Positions 10,981 to 21,970 of a stretch of 64,000 nucleotides of DNA are shown here, piece after piece; positions within the stretch are counted from its first letter, which is position 1, and each line of letters starts with the position of its first letter. The notes under the pieces are model-generated. The model searched no databases. It had not been told where the DNA came from and saw only the letters and a list, made by a program, of their open reading frames with translations. The stretch lies in NCBI RefSeq assembly GCF_035046485.1, contig NC_085136.1:155690870-155754869 (forward strand), given 5' to 3'. This DNA comes from Aedes albopictus (taxonomy: Eukaryota > Arthropoda > Insecta > Diptera > Culicidae). The translations under genes and the position numbers were made by a program.

Positions 10981-10989
10981 GATACCACC

Positions 10990-11513
10990 CTTGGGGTGAT
11001 GACCTTCTCGAGATCCTAAGAGATTGGTGGCTGCGTTTTCCTGAAGAAATTCCGAAATTGGCAGACCGGAACATTCCACGTCGAGTTCTCGCGAACGACT
11101 TCAACATATAAGCATTGCCTTGCTTCTGTGATGCTTCCGACTACCGCTACGGCGGCTGCGTCTACGTGGTTTCGTCGAATGGGGCTGGAAATTACTACAG
11201 CCAACTGGTCATAGCCAAATCGAGAGTCGCACCACTACGTGGACTTACAGCACCGAAATTTAAACTCTGTGCTGTTGGGATTTCACCTGGTAGATCGAGT
11301 CCGAAGCATAACTAGATTCGTCAAAGTAGCGACGTTCTAATCGGAATTCAGTAAAGTTCTGCACATGATTTGATCACCACCCGCCGTATGGAAGGTATTC
11401 GTGTCGAATAGAATCGCAGAGATCCAGAAACTCTCAAACAACGACAGCTGGCGCCATGTTCCGTCGAAGTCAGAAATACTGGAAAATTGGCTGTGCTGTG
11501 GTGACATGGGCCT
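10990..11513 (+). pseudogene. BEL/Pao pol fragment: RT end and RNase H
   Basis: Continuing the interrupted gene, this stretch reads WGDDLLEILRDWW and NIPRRVLANDFN. An RNase H domain follows, with HCFCDASDY(R)YGGCVYVVSS, VIAKSRVAPLRGLT and, after a gap, ATWKVFVSNRIAEIQKLS and WRHVPS. RNase H removes the RNA strand during reverse transcription. Stops (TAA at about 11107) and frame changes make it inactive. The LW-HGP block at 11490-11512 is cut by the R1-clade insertion and resumes after 17408. Confidence 0.85.
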
Positions 11514-11528
11514 AATAATCTTGTGCTT
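11514..11528. repeat. 15-bp target site duplication, left copy
   Basis: AATAATCTTGTGCTT is repeated exactly at 17394-17408 and brackets the R1-clade element. It proves integration by target-primed reverse transcription into BEL pol. Confidence 0.9.
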
Positions 11529-12238
11529 TTTTTTCCTTTTAAACCATAGGGGGATAAATCTGCTCATCAGACACCCTAACAGGAAGGTTAGAGTAGTGTG
11601 GGGTTGAGGCCGTCTTCTACAATGCCGGTAGAAGCCAGGACTACTCTCTCCTCGACCCACTAAAACACATTCCTATGGTCGCCAAACCCTACGTCTCTCC
11701 GGAACCACCAAGAAGGTATTGCTTCAGAGAGGGGCTAGTGCATATCGCACCCTCAAGGTTAGCTGCCGTAGCCTAGCAGCAACGAACATCGATGACTCGC
11801 TCTGGAGAGTCCATCACGGTATCCTGCTGGAGCTTAGCCAGTTTCCCGAGTGGTCCTCGCCACTCCCTTTGTCCTCGGAAGGCGGGCAGGGTCAACCCCG
11901 CCCGCGCCCTACTGCTGAGCGGACATCAAGAACTGATGCCCACATGCAACCCGATCTGACCTGCCCGCAAAGGAAGGGTATTACCCTTCAGGCCCTATCA
12001 GATGCATCCGTAGGTTGCAGACAGCAGGGTCTCACCTACCCCGACCCTTGCCGGCGACCCCTTTCCAACCGCGGGCTCAGATTAAACCCAGTAGACTGAC
12101 GCCACGACAGCACCGCTACCGGGACTTCCTCTCCGCGGCCACTTAATCGCTGTAAGGGTCGATCTCGACCGCAGGGCACCGGTATGACCTACGAAGCCGA
12201 CTTCGAACCCCTGGACCACCTCTTGTACTGCATCTGGA
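11529..12238 (-). other. R1-clade copy 1, 3' UTR and A tail
   Basis: About 700 bp follow the ORF2 stop and end in a run of A (T on the plus strand, 11529-11536). The same region is shared with copy 2 (26047-26763) at high identity. The open frame at 11719-12099 is a shadow within this UTR. Confidence 0.8.
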
Positions 12239-15200
12239 CTAGCCATTCTCCGAGTCCACGCGCCACCTCCTTTGTAGCTCCCAGACGATATGGGTGATAG
12301 CCGTTGAAACGGCATTCCAGCTAATCTCATCCCTACACATTCTCTGGACCAAGTTGTCCGGAGTTGTGTCCTCCCCGCATGTGGCAAGCATGCGGTCACG
12401 CATTGTGCGAAAACGCGGGCACACGAACAAAACGTGTTCCGCCGTTTCCTCTAAACCATTGCACACTGGGCATTCGGGAGAATCCGCATGCCCGAAACGG
12501 TGTAGATACTGTCGGAAGCAACCATGACCTGTAAGGACCTGTGTCAGGTGGAATGTAACTTCCCCATGGCGCCTATTAATCCAACTATCTACCCTCGGTA
12601 TCAACCTATGGGTCCACCTTCCTTTGGTGGAACTGTCCCACGCGCGCTGCCATTTGACCATAGAGGCCATCCTGACAGTCTTGCGTATGCCTCTTGTGCC
12701 GCGCATTTCGAAGCACTCCATGTCCTCACTGATAAGAATGCTGATAGGCACCATACCAGTAATGACACAGAGAGCGTCGTGTGACACGGTACGGTACGCG
12801 CTTGCAACCCTCAGACACATAAGCCTGTAAGTACTTTCCAGCTTCCGTCGGTAGCATTCAGTACTTAGCGCGGTACCCCACGCCGGGCCGCCATACCTAA
12901 GTATGGACGTAGCAACACTAGCCAGAAGCTTGCGCTTACTGGCGTACACCGCTGAGCTATTGGACATCATCCGGGACAGTGCCGCAATAGCTGTGGAGGC
13001 TCTTTTACAGGCGTAATCGACGTGGCTATCGAAGGTAAGCTTATCGTCGATCATCACGCCCAAGTGCTTGACAGAGCGCTTCGACAGGATAGTGCACTCT
13101 CCTACACTGATCTCCGTCTGCTACGCCGACTGCATGTTGTTAACAACCGTCACCTCTGTCTTGTGGTGAGCCAGCTCCAGTTTTCTGGACCGCATCCACG
13201 CCTCCACAACCTTGATCGAGTGGTCGGTAGTCAACTTCACCTCCTCGATCGTTTCACCGTAGACTTCGAGCGTAATATCGTCGGCAAATCCGACAATCAC
13301 CACTCCCACTGGGTACTCCAACCTCAACACCTCGTCGTACATGACATTCCATAACACCGGACCCAGGACGGAACCTTGCGGGACTCCTGAGGTTATGCAC
13401 TTCCGACCCACCTCCGTGTCGTATACTAGTACGCGATTCTGAAAGTAGCTTCCGAGAATCTTGTACGAGTACTCCGGTATCCCCAGACGCAAGAGCGCAT
13501 CGGCAATAGCAGCCCAACTGGCGCTATTAAATGCATTCCTTACATCCAGAGTCACTACCCCGCAGAAGCGAATTCCCCTCCTCTTAGGCTCGAGTGCTTT
13601 CTCGGCGGTTTTTGTAACCGACAAGATAGCGTCTACGGTGGACCTCCCCTTCCGGAAGCCATACTGGTTGCTCGAAAGACCATTTACGCCCTCAGTGAAC
13701 CGCAACATTCTATTGAGGATGATCTTTTCGAGCACCTTCCCCGCCGTGTCAATCAAGCATATTGGTCTATAAGCCGACGGGTCTCCGGGTGGTTTCCCCG
13801 CCTTTGGCAATAGTACCAGGCTCTGCCTCTTCCAAGCTTCTGGGAAAACTCCCTCGTCCAGGCATTTCTGCATAGCAGACCTGAACATCTCGAGAGCCTC
13901 TGCAATAGCTACTTTTAAGGCCAGGTTCGGAACTCCGTCCGGACCTGGGGCCTTACCTACGCTAAGGGACTTAGCTATCCCCGCAAGTTCCACATCGGTG
14001 ACCCTTTCCTCATCGCCAGCCCCAGTCCCCGGCTGTCCTACGAAAGGAGGCCAGGGACTAGGATTATGACGCGGAAAAAGTCCTCCAATGATCCCCTCCA
14101 ACATCTCTGGAGATTGCTCTGTAGGAGCCATCACACCTCTTTGGCAATAGTACCAGGCTCTGCCTCTTCCAAGCTTCTGGGAAAACTCCCTCGTCCAGGC
14201 ATTTCTGCATAGCAGACCTGAACATCTCGGGAGCCTCTGCAATAGCTACTTTTAAGGCCAGGTTCGGAACTCCGTCCGGACCTGGGGCCTTACCTACGCT
14301 GAGGGACTTAGCTATCCCCGCAATTTCCACATCGGTGACCCTTTCCTCATCGCCAGCCCCAGTCCCCGGCTGTCCTACGAAAGGAGGCCAAGGACTAGGA
14401 TCATGACGCGGAAAAAGTCCTCCAATGATCCCCTCCAACATCTCTGGAGATTGCTCTGTAGGAGCCATCACACCTCTCGTCTTGGCCATAACGATCCTGT
14501 AGGCGTCACCCCACGGGTTCGTATTGGCACTCTGACAGAGACCCTCAAAGCAGGCCTTTTTGCTTGCTCTTATCTCGGTCTTGAGCGCGGCTTTTGCAGC
14601 GGCGAACACCACCCGCCGTTCGTTTCGCTCTTCCTCTGATCGTGCTCGCTGCATCCGCCGCCTAGCCCTTAGGCAGGCGCGGCGCAGGTCCGCAATCGCG
14701 TCGGTCCACCAGTAAGCCGGTGGCCTCCCATTTCTAGGGTGGACTCGCCTAGGCATGGTCGCATCACACGCACGTGAGAGCACCGCTACCAGCTCGTCGC
14801 CGTCTAAACCGAGTAAGTTTCGCTCACGGCGGAGCGCTTCCCTAAATACCCCTTCGTCGAAGTATGATGTCTTCCACCTACGAGGGCTTGGCCTTGGCCT
14901 AGCCGCCTCTTCTTCTATCCGCTGTCTGCTGTTGTTGTAATCGATACTGTAGCGAACCGCCAGGTGGTCGCTGTGAGTGTAGCCATCATCTACTCTCCAG
15001 TTCGGACTACTTGTTAGGCCAGGACTACAAAAGGTCACGTCAATAATTGACTCCGCTCCGTTTCGACTATAGGTACTCTTGGTACCGACGTAAGCCAAGT
15101 CGACATCTAAGATGGCCAGTGTTTCTAGCAGGATCTGACCCCGCTGGTTCGTGAAACGGCTTCCCCATTCCACGGCCCAGGCATTGAAGTCACCCGCTAT

Positions 15201-15551
15201 CACCACCGGCCTTCGCCCTGTTAGCACGGTCGTTAAGCGGTCCAGCATTTGCGTGAACCGCTCGATCGGCCACCGCGGAGGCGCATAACAGCTACAGAAG
15301 AAGACCCCGTTTACTTTGGCGACCACGAAGCCTTCATAGGTAGTAGACACCAACTCCTGCACGGGGTATTTACCCGTCGTCCATATCGCCGCCATTTTCC
15401 TGGTCCCATCCGAGGCCCAGTTGCCGTTGCCGGCGGGTACTCGGTATGGGTCCGAAATGATGGCGATATCCGTCTCCCACTCAGAAACTGCCTGACAAAG
15501 CAGTTGCTGAGCCGCATCACAGTGGTTCAGGTTCAGCTGCGTTGCCTGCAC
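12239..15551 (-). pseudogene. R1-clade ORF2: endonuclease and reverse transcriptase, broken
   Basis: Reading from 15551, the APE-type endonuclease comes first (IISDPYRVPAGNGNW, then GDFNAWAVEWGS, then the SDHLAVRYS end). A basic linker follows, then RT with GKAPGPDGVPNLALK, FRKGRSTVDAI, TSGVPQGSVLGP and the catalytic FADDITLE. The C-terminal motif is CPVC-x8-H-x4-C. The endonuclease nicks target DNA and RT copies the RNA from that nick. Three faults are visible: a 337-bp tandem duplication (13803-14476) that shifts the frame, a CAG-to-TAG stop around 13121, and a 6-bp deletion before TSGVPQG relative to copy 2. No ATG was found at the 5' end; the frame opens near GTG 15551, overlapping ORF1 by 19 nt. 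Confidence 0.9.
13803..14476. repeat. 337-bp tandem duplication inside ORF2
   Basis: The segment 13803-14139 is repeated as 14140-14476 in direct orientation. The halves differ at about five or more positions, for instance CTCGAGAG against CTCGGGAG. The unit length is 1 mod 3, so the frame is lost. Copy 2 has only one copy of the segment. Confidence 0.9.
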
Positions 15552-17113
15552 TGTGATTTGTTGTTCACTGCGGCTTTCTTAATGGCCGGGCACCCTGGAC
15601 CACCCATCGTATGCCTGTTTTTCGAGGTTTTTCCGGTACAGATCATACAGATGGGTGGACTCGTGCAGCTTTGGGCCTTATGACCTTCAGCGCCGCATCG
15701 CCGACACAGTTTGCGCCTGTCAGGGCCTTTACAGTCCCACGACTTGTGTCCTGGTTCCAGACACCTAAAGCAAACCTCTGATGGCTCGTGGAATGTCAAA
15801 GGACATACGCACCAGCCCACCTTTATCCGCCCTACTTTAACGGACTTTTTAACGTCCGCCACAGGTAGCTGAACCAGAGCTATCTGTGTCCCTGCTGGCC
15901 CCTTCCGCAGCCTGACGGCTGCGGCGGCCACCTGAACATCGCACTGTTGCCGCAGTGCCGTGACGAGCTCTTCCGCTTCGGTGATCTCGTCTAGGTCTTT
16001 GACCTTCAGAGTCGCCTCATGCGTAAGAGCCCTCACCTCCACTCCATCACCAAGGACCTCTTCTGCCAGCCTCTTGTAGGCGGCGCCCTTGTGATCCTTC
16101 TCGCGCTTAAGCTCCAGGATCATTTCGCCCGTACGAGTACGTCTGATACTGCGTACGTCGGCTCCAAGACCCTCAAGCTTGGCGTCGCACCTCATCGCCT
16201 TCAAGACGTCCGAGTATTTCGACTGTTCGGTCTTGATGACGATAGCGTCACCTTTTTCGCGCCAGGCACCTGCCTTCCTACGCCTTGGCTTGGCGACCTG
16301 CACTTCTGCCTGCGGATTCACCTTCTTCTTCCTCTTCCGCTCTACCTTCGTTCAAGGGTCGTTCTCCCCTTGGATCGCCCTGCTCTGTGGCTGCTGAGGG
16401 CCCACCATTGGTCGCAACCCCTTGTTCCCATCATTCCGGTACGGGCCAGCCTTTTCAGGCCCACCCTTCCCAGCTTTCCGGGAACCCTGGCTGGGGTCCG
16501 ACTTTCCGGCATAACCACCGGCTTTCGGGGTTATTATGCGCCTGGCCTTGCGGGCACCGCCAGACAGCTCCTCACCTGACGGCTGCCTCGCCCGCTTCTG
16601 CGAATGCTTGTCACGTTTGTCACGAGCATTCGCTTCCACACTCTTCGGACTACCCGCGAAGGAGAAGGCCTCCGTTTGCGTAAGCTTAGACGCTTTCTCC
16701 TTTGCGGGTTCCGCCGCTGCCGCAGCCAGCAACGCGACCGCGTGCTCCTGCTTGGCCTCATCGACTGACGCTCTAAGCCGAACCAAGGTCGTTTTCAGGT
16801 CCTTGCTTATATTCGACTTAGTTGTCGCGAAGTCAATAATTTTGACAAGCTGCTGCTCAGCTACCTCCAATGCGGGCCGTCCTTTTCCTGCTACTTGGCT
16901 GATGGCCCTCAGCAACCATGCTCCGTCCATAACCTCCGCCGGCTGGCTTGCCGTGGAGTGGACAGGAGCTCCCACGCTTGAGCTGCGTAAGCAGCTTCCA
17001 GCACCTGACTCCTCGCTTCTCCTTGTTGGAGACCGCATCAACCCGCTTCTTGCGAAGGGGTTGATCGCACCACTACTACCTGTTACACTTGTTTTTGAAA
17101 TTTGTTTACTCAT
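15533..17113 (-). pseudogene. R1-clade ORF1 (Gag-like) with internal TGA
   Basis: One reading frame runs from ATG 17113 to 15533 (526 codons), broken only by an in-frame TGA at 16354-16352. The N-terminal half is low-complexity, rich in Ser, Ala and Lys, with a helical central stretch. The C-terminal half carries three zinc knuckles near the end, starting CFRCLEPGH, CRRCGAEGH and CMICTGK. The protein would bind element RNA. Because the frame is the same on both sides of the TGA, the fault is probably a CGA-to-TGA point mutation. Readthrough is a less likely alternative. Confidence 0.85.
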
Positions 17114-17393
17114 ATTTGATTCCCACGAGTCGCACGAGAAAGAATGTCCACCACGCCAGAGCTCTGCATTAACGCGGTAAGGGACAGCTTACTGTGGGGG
17201 GTGCCCAGGTGCCCCACAGGCTCCGTTAAAGATCGAGCATCTTTTTCACCCCCTCGATCACTCATTCCTCGGCACGGGTCGCTTGACACCTTGAATTGGG
17301 GTTAGTAGTCCTATTCTTAGCCGGCAACTACGCGGCTGACTCGCAAGCGGGGGGGGTGCGTCAGGCCCCAGGACATCCGTCCCTGCTGCCCCA

Positions 17394-17408
17394 AATAATC
17401 TTGTGCTT
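17394..17408. repeat. 15-bp target site duplication, right copy
   Basis: Exact match of AATAATCTTGTGCTT to 11514-11528. Confidence 0.9.
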
Positions 17409-17632
17409 GGCATGATGACATTGTATATCTCTTGCTCGCGAAGAACAAGAAAATTGGGAAATGGAGGCTCGTGCGGTGGTTGCGTTTGCAGTAGCACACG
17501 TTGATTACTCGATTATCCATCGCAAAAAGGAAAAAAGGAAAAAAAAAACTAGCTCAAAACACTGCACTGATTTCCAGCATCGAAAAGTTGTGTCGGGTAG
17601 TTAGTTACTGTTTCTGATTCTGATCAAAGTTA
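17409..17632 (+). pseudogene. BEL/Pao pol fragment: end of RNase H region
   Basis: Resumes the BEL pol frame cut at 11513. In one frame, 17575-17630 reads SSIEKLCRVVSYCF, which matches the conserved FSS-KL-RV-AYC-RF segment between RNase H and integrase of BEL/Pao elements. An A-rich run at 17523-17550 and frame changes show decay. It is cut at about 17640 by the MITE complex. Confidence 0.6.
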
Positions 17633-17648
17633 TTAAGTTAATTAATTC

Positions 17649-19134
17649 TTGATGTCATCGACCAAAAGTTTGGGGTCACCCCTCAATATGATGTATCGGC
17701 CAAAAGTTTGGGGTCACTTTCGTAAAACATGGAAAAGTGATTTGGTGATATCTTCGTCATCTATAGTTCAATTTTAATTATTTTTGGCTCATTTCAAAGA
17801 TAATTAACTAAATTTACGTTTGATGTCTTCAACTTAACGTATGTACCGTAAAATGGGGTAACTTTGATAGTTTTTTAGCGAATTTTCTCAATATTTTTAC
17901 ATGTAACAGTATTTCCCCGAGTTTTATATTTTTAAAACAAGTACTGGGGTATCAGTTATTAATTGCAATTAAAAGATTCGATAATCTGAAATATTTTGGA
18001 TAATTTTTAGTTTTTCATATAACCGAAAATCAGATTTTCATTTTGGGGTAACTTTGATAATGCCCCAAAAACACACCAAATCTCAAAAAATAATCACAGA
18101 TTGAAATCTTAGGAGTATGAAAATGATGAGAGAAGGCTTGTGGAATATATTAGATAGAAATTTTATATCAAAACATTGATGTTTTACTAAATTCTACATA
18201 TAAAAACGAATTTGTAGAGTATTGAGTGCAAAACACAATAAATTTAGCTATCAAAAATCATTATCTTTGTAATAATAAATGCTTAACGGTACATCAACAT
18301 ATGATTACATGCTATTCATGGTTATTTTTCTTTTTTTTGGGTAGTTTTTTAATGTTTTATTATCAAATTTTGAACAACTGATATTTTTCTACATGAAATT
18401 ACAAGGACATTGCATACTTGTAGGCGTTTATCAATGTATGGAGATTAATATCCCAATTTACAAAATTGCCTCCATTTCGAAAAAACACACTTCGTTAAGA
18501 GATTCAAGGCCAGATTTGGAATCTACTATGATGAATCTATCGAGAATAAGAGTCCATTCAATGAAAAAATAGTTGTAACGAAGTCGTTTAGCAGATTGTT
18601 TGGAGGGGTTGATAAATGACAAAAATATCAACAATTTTTATTATTTGTCCAAAAAGTTATATATAAACTAGATTTTAATGAGAATACGTCTAAAAAGAAC
18701 TTTCATATGTATAGAATTGATTTACTTTTTCCTTTTTCTTAACTGGTTGAAGGAATCATAGTTATAAGATAAATTACACAATGCCTGCCGCACTATCAAA
18801 GTTACCCGCATTATCAAAGATACCCCGTTTTACGGTAACGATTTTTGTATACAAAAATGTTATGTAAAATTAGCACATTTTACCACGATTCAAAAAATGA
18901 GGCAACTTTACGTTAAGTTTTAGTATGTAAATTTCAACAAATATGTGTGGTTCAATGTCTATGCAGTAAGCATCATTCATTTTGCTTCAAATAAGCCAAG
19001 AATAATTAAAATTGAATGAAAGATGACAAAGATATCAACAAATCACTTTTCCATGTTTTACGATAGTGACCCCAAACTTTTGGCCAATACAGCATTTTGA
19101 GGGGTGACCCCAAACTTTTGGTCGATGACATCAA
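17649..19134. mobile_element. TIR element with GACCAAAAGTTTGGGGTCA ends
   Basis: The ends are perfect inverts over about 37 bp (TTGATGTCATCGACC and onward at 17649; complement ending 19134), with similarity continuing about 25 bp outside. A second inverted motif, GCCAAAAGTTTGGGGTCA, lies 37-42 bp inward on both sides. Such TIRs are common in mosquito mariner-type MITEs. It is itself split by the MITE 17846-18835. Confidence 0.75.
17846..18835. mobile_element. TA-flanked MITE (CCGTAAAATGGGG termini)
   Basis: Inverted termini CCGTAAAATGGGGTAACTTT and (reverse strand of the right end) CCGTAAAACGGGGTATCTTT are flanked by TA at 17844-17845 and 18836-18837. The interior is AT-rich and non-coding, with further copies of GGGGTAACTTTGATA-like sequence at 18045 and 18797. 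Confidence 0.85.
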
Positions 19135-19488
19135 CGATTAATTTACTTAATAACTTTTTTTCTGGATTTTTTAGCTAAGTTCTGTAAAAAGCAGTTGAAA
19201 GCTAATAGAAAATGGGTCATATTACCGCTCTCATCTTAAAATTTGGTCGACCCAACTTCCAGCGAGAGTTTATATTCATTTTTTAGAAAATTTGGCAACT
19301 TTGGGTTAAGATTACATACAACATTTTTTGAAAAAGTTTCTTTTAAATCATGTTCAAAGTTTCTTTGACTTATTATCTTTTGAATGAAACCTAGGGTTTT
19401 GAAATCGGACGCAAATTGGCGGAGATATGGGCCTAAAAAAATGACATGTTTTTGAGGGGGTGACCCCAAACTTTTGAACGGGAGTGTA
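19135..19488. mobile_element. Half of a related AAAAGTTTGGGGTCA element
   Basis: The right end (19453-19488) reads outward as TACACTCCCGTTCAAAAGTT and onward. It is related to the 17649-19134 termini. No matching left end was found; it may have been lost. The frame at 19236-19664 on the minus strand is a shadow. Confidence 0.55.
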
Positions 19489-19489
19489 C

Positions 19490-20524
19490 GTTTCTTGAAT
19501 GGCTCTGAGCGACCCATGAAACTGGATGCGGTAAATTTGTTCCGTTTGTTATAGTTCCGTTCAACAGCTTGCCGATGCTCCAGAAGATGTAGATGGTCCA
19601 CCTTGTGATCCCGTCTCGAAAGCTTCGTGTCTTGAAGCGGCTTGGACGACGTAATCGGTGTCATGGCTGTAAATCCGCGCCGCCCTTGCGATGTCCTGAT
19701 TTCTCATGCCCTTCAAGAGCTGCGAGCGAACAAACTGCTTATGATCGTCGGGATGGTAATCGCACAGCTTCACCTTCTCCATCAACCGCGTGTGAAAACG
19801 CACTATAGATTCTTCTTGCCGTTGATGCATATTCAAGAATGCGTCATGCTCGGTTGCTGGATCAGCTGGAGACTTGAAGTATCCATCGATGTTTTGAATG
19901 AGCTTGCGATAGCAGACCGGGTCTTCCAAGCTCGGACGGAGATCTGCAGCACGTACCATCGCTTGCAGTTCTTATTTATTAACTTCATCTTCAGCTATAG
20001 CTGTACAGATTGTTTGGTTACTTAAATTAATTGCCTTCACCCATGACTAGGTACAATACCTTCGCCCTCGACGCAGCGCCCATGGCGTTGCTGAAGGAAG
20101 CAGTGATCTCGAAGGTTTCCATGTAGCGACGCCATGTTTCCCAGAGTTTGGATGCCGGGACGTCTTTCGGGAATGCTGTCACGTGGTCCCAACGAACATT
20201 GTCACTTTTCTCCTTTTGGGTGTTGTTGACGGTCCACGAGTTGGAGTTAGATTCTGCCAGCTCGGGAAAGTGCTTTTCGATGATAACGTTCGAAAGCCGC
20301 ACGACAGCATTTCCCAGGCGGAGCAACCTGTCGTCTACGGTCGTACTGGGTCGATCTGGTTCCCCCTCATCTTCTCGGCTTTGTTCCTCCGGGCTTTGTT
20401 CATCTGTGTCGTGAACTTCGTTCGTATTGGTTGTGTCGATCAAATCTTTTCATCGTGGTCATCTGAAGAACACTGATCATCACTCGGGAGAGCACGTACG
20501 TATGTATTGCCCTGCTTCTGCCAT
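19490..20524 (-). pseudogene. Ty3/Gypsy-like gag remnant
   Basis: A minus-strand gag runs from a likely ATG at 20524. Its parts are an acidic leader, then FPKDVPASKLWETWRRYMET at about 20200-20140, then NIDGYFKSPADPATEHDAF and RSQLLKGMRNQDIARAA. These resemble the Ty3/Gypsy capsid region of insect elements. Two breaks are visible: a frame change between 20524 and 20443, and an inserted AT-rich segment of about 65 bp (19965-20030) with stops. The 3' side is cut at 19489 by the MITE half-element. Capsid would package element RNA; this copy cannot. Confidence 0.75.
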
Positions 20525-20639
20525 TTTCCTTGTTTTTACCTATCGGAAATTGTACATAAATAACCTGTTTCAACATTCAATAAAAAACAAGCAACCAATA
20601 ATGTTTTCTTAAGATGTCACAAATAATGTATTGTTACAG

Positions 20640-21535
20640 GGACTTAACAAATCCATCAATGCGCTGCTATTTGCGCTAAATAGCATAAACTATTCAATAG
20701 CAAAACACACAGCACTGTTACATATTCCCTCTCCGATACGGCATCTGCGTTGTAGCTCCTGTGAGCCACACGACAGCAGAACAACATTACAACGGAGTCA
20801 AGCAGATCGTCAGTGTGCCATTTGCGTTAATGATATGAACCATTTCGTCGCAAAACACACAGCACTGAAGAATACCCGAATGTGACGTGACATTTCCGCA
20901 GCAGCTAGTGGAAGCTACTCAACAGCAAAACAGCGGCATCACTTTGTTGCATTCCGTCAGTGCGACATTTGCGAAAAAATGGTTCTATCCACTTAATAGC
21001 AAAACAACAGCACTGTGACGCGCATCTCTTCTTGTGGATCAGACTTCCGGGCACACATTTAGTTTCCAATCGGTACTTTTCCACAAAAAAATCACTGTCT
21101 TTGGTCTGATGCACGATTATATTAATCTTTCGTCATCTTTTTCCCTGGCGTCACCTAGCAAATCACTCACGGCGTACAATAAAATAAGTGGCACACGCGT
21201 AATGCTTTGAATAGCTTCTCTTCACCAAATAAGAATATAAACGATTGAGGCGATTCTTCCAAAACCCAATTTCAAGTTAATCCAGGAAATTCACATTTTC
21301 CACATGATGAAGGAAAAAGCTGGCAGGTCCGCCATTGTGAAATCCGCGGTTTCGTCGGGAAGAATCGCCCCATATTCCCGACACACGACTTACTCATTAG
21401 AATAACTAGCCACAGAAGTCCAATGTCGCGACTGTTCGTGTGACTAACATCTAGTTTGCCACGCTCTTACAGTGTCAGTAGCGGTACTAGAAGTGTCAAA
21501 TAAATTTTGTTTACCAAAACAAAATGTCCTCTACA
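20640..21535 (-). mobile_element. Probable 5' LTR of the Ty3-like gag remnant
   Basis: On the minus strand this begins TGTAGAGGAC at 21535 and lies directly upstream of the gag start. The far end, near TGTAACA at about 20640, is uncertain and no primer binding site was confirmed. Inside are three imperfect repeats of about 130-200 bp sharing ATTTGCG and AATAGCAAAAC-ACAGCACTG. No second LTR is in the window. Confidence 0.5.
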
Positions 21536-21970
21536 GGATGGGGTCATAAAAATAGTCAATTATTGTAATTAAAAAATATGTTGTACCGACTTTTCGAACC
21601 CTCTAAGCAGAATACCCTCTTCGAATGAGTGTAATCAGCTGCGTAGTTATCCACGGAGTGGATAATTGACACTGAGGAAGATTACAAGTGGTAGTCGAAA
21701 TACGCGTATTTGTCAAAGGATAAGCAACATAGGGCGGAATTAGAAGGTACGAAACTGATTTAAAAAATACGTTTTGATCCCATAGTGTATTCTTCTGGTT
21801 GAAACTTGGACAGATCATCGATAGCGGAAACTATTCTAGAAAATTTTCTGGCGTTTCGTGGTACCCCGGGGAACTTGTGGCAAGAGACATGTATGTAGTA
21901 ACGTCAAAACATGGCGTGTAACAGCTCTTTCGTGTGATGTTTTATGAATGTTCTGCAGGTTGTGCCTGAA
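21536..21970. other. Unassigned
   Basis: No gene or repeat structure recognised. Confidence 0.4.

Larger units (their letters stand above)
7626..10989. mobile_element. TIR element with CCCGGAATG arrays at both ends
   Basis: The termini are inverted: GGTGGTATCACATTTCCCGG at 7626 and its reverse complement ending at 10989. Each terminus leads inward into a tandem array of a ~14-bp unit. The element splits a BEL/Pao pol gene. Flanks share CTTGG (7619-7623 and 10990-10994), which may be a target duplication or chance. Later insertions (7723-8275, 8429-8992, about 9469-10540) account for most of its length. The remaining ~1.1 kb encodes nothing recognisable, so the superfamily is unknown. Confidence 0.7.
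11529..17393 (-). mobile_element. Full-length R1-clade non-LTR retrotransposon, copy 1
   Basis: A 5.9-kb minus-strand element with 5' UTR (17393-17114), ORF1, ORF2, 3' UTR (12238-11537) and a short A tail (11536-11529), bracketed by perfect 15-bp target duplications. Protein order and motifs are those of the R1 clade: Gag with three CCHC knuckles, then APE endonuclease, RT and a C-terminal Cys/His motif. R1 itself is specific for 28S rDNA; this copy sits in a BEL element, so it is not site-specific in that way. ORF1 has a nonsense codon, and ORF2 has a nonsense codon and a frameshifting duplication, so the copy is dead. Confidence 0.9.

Noticed and set aside
11719..12099. 126-codon frame, also present at 26243-26491
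   Set aside because: Antisense to the 3' UTR of the R1-clade element; shared only because both copies share the UTR.
15249..15683. Plus-strand frames over ORF2, including 28 kb and 29.4 kb counterparts
   Set aside because: Shadows of the R1-clade proteins on the minus strand.
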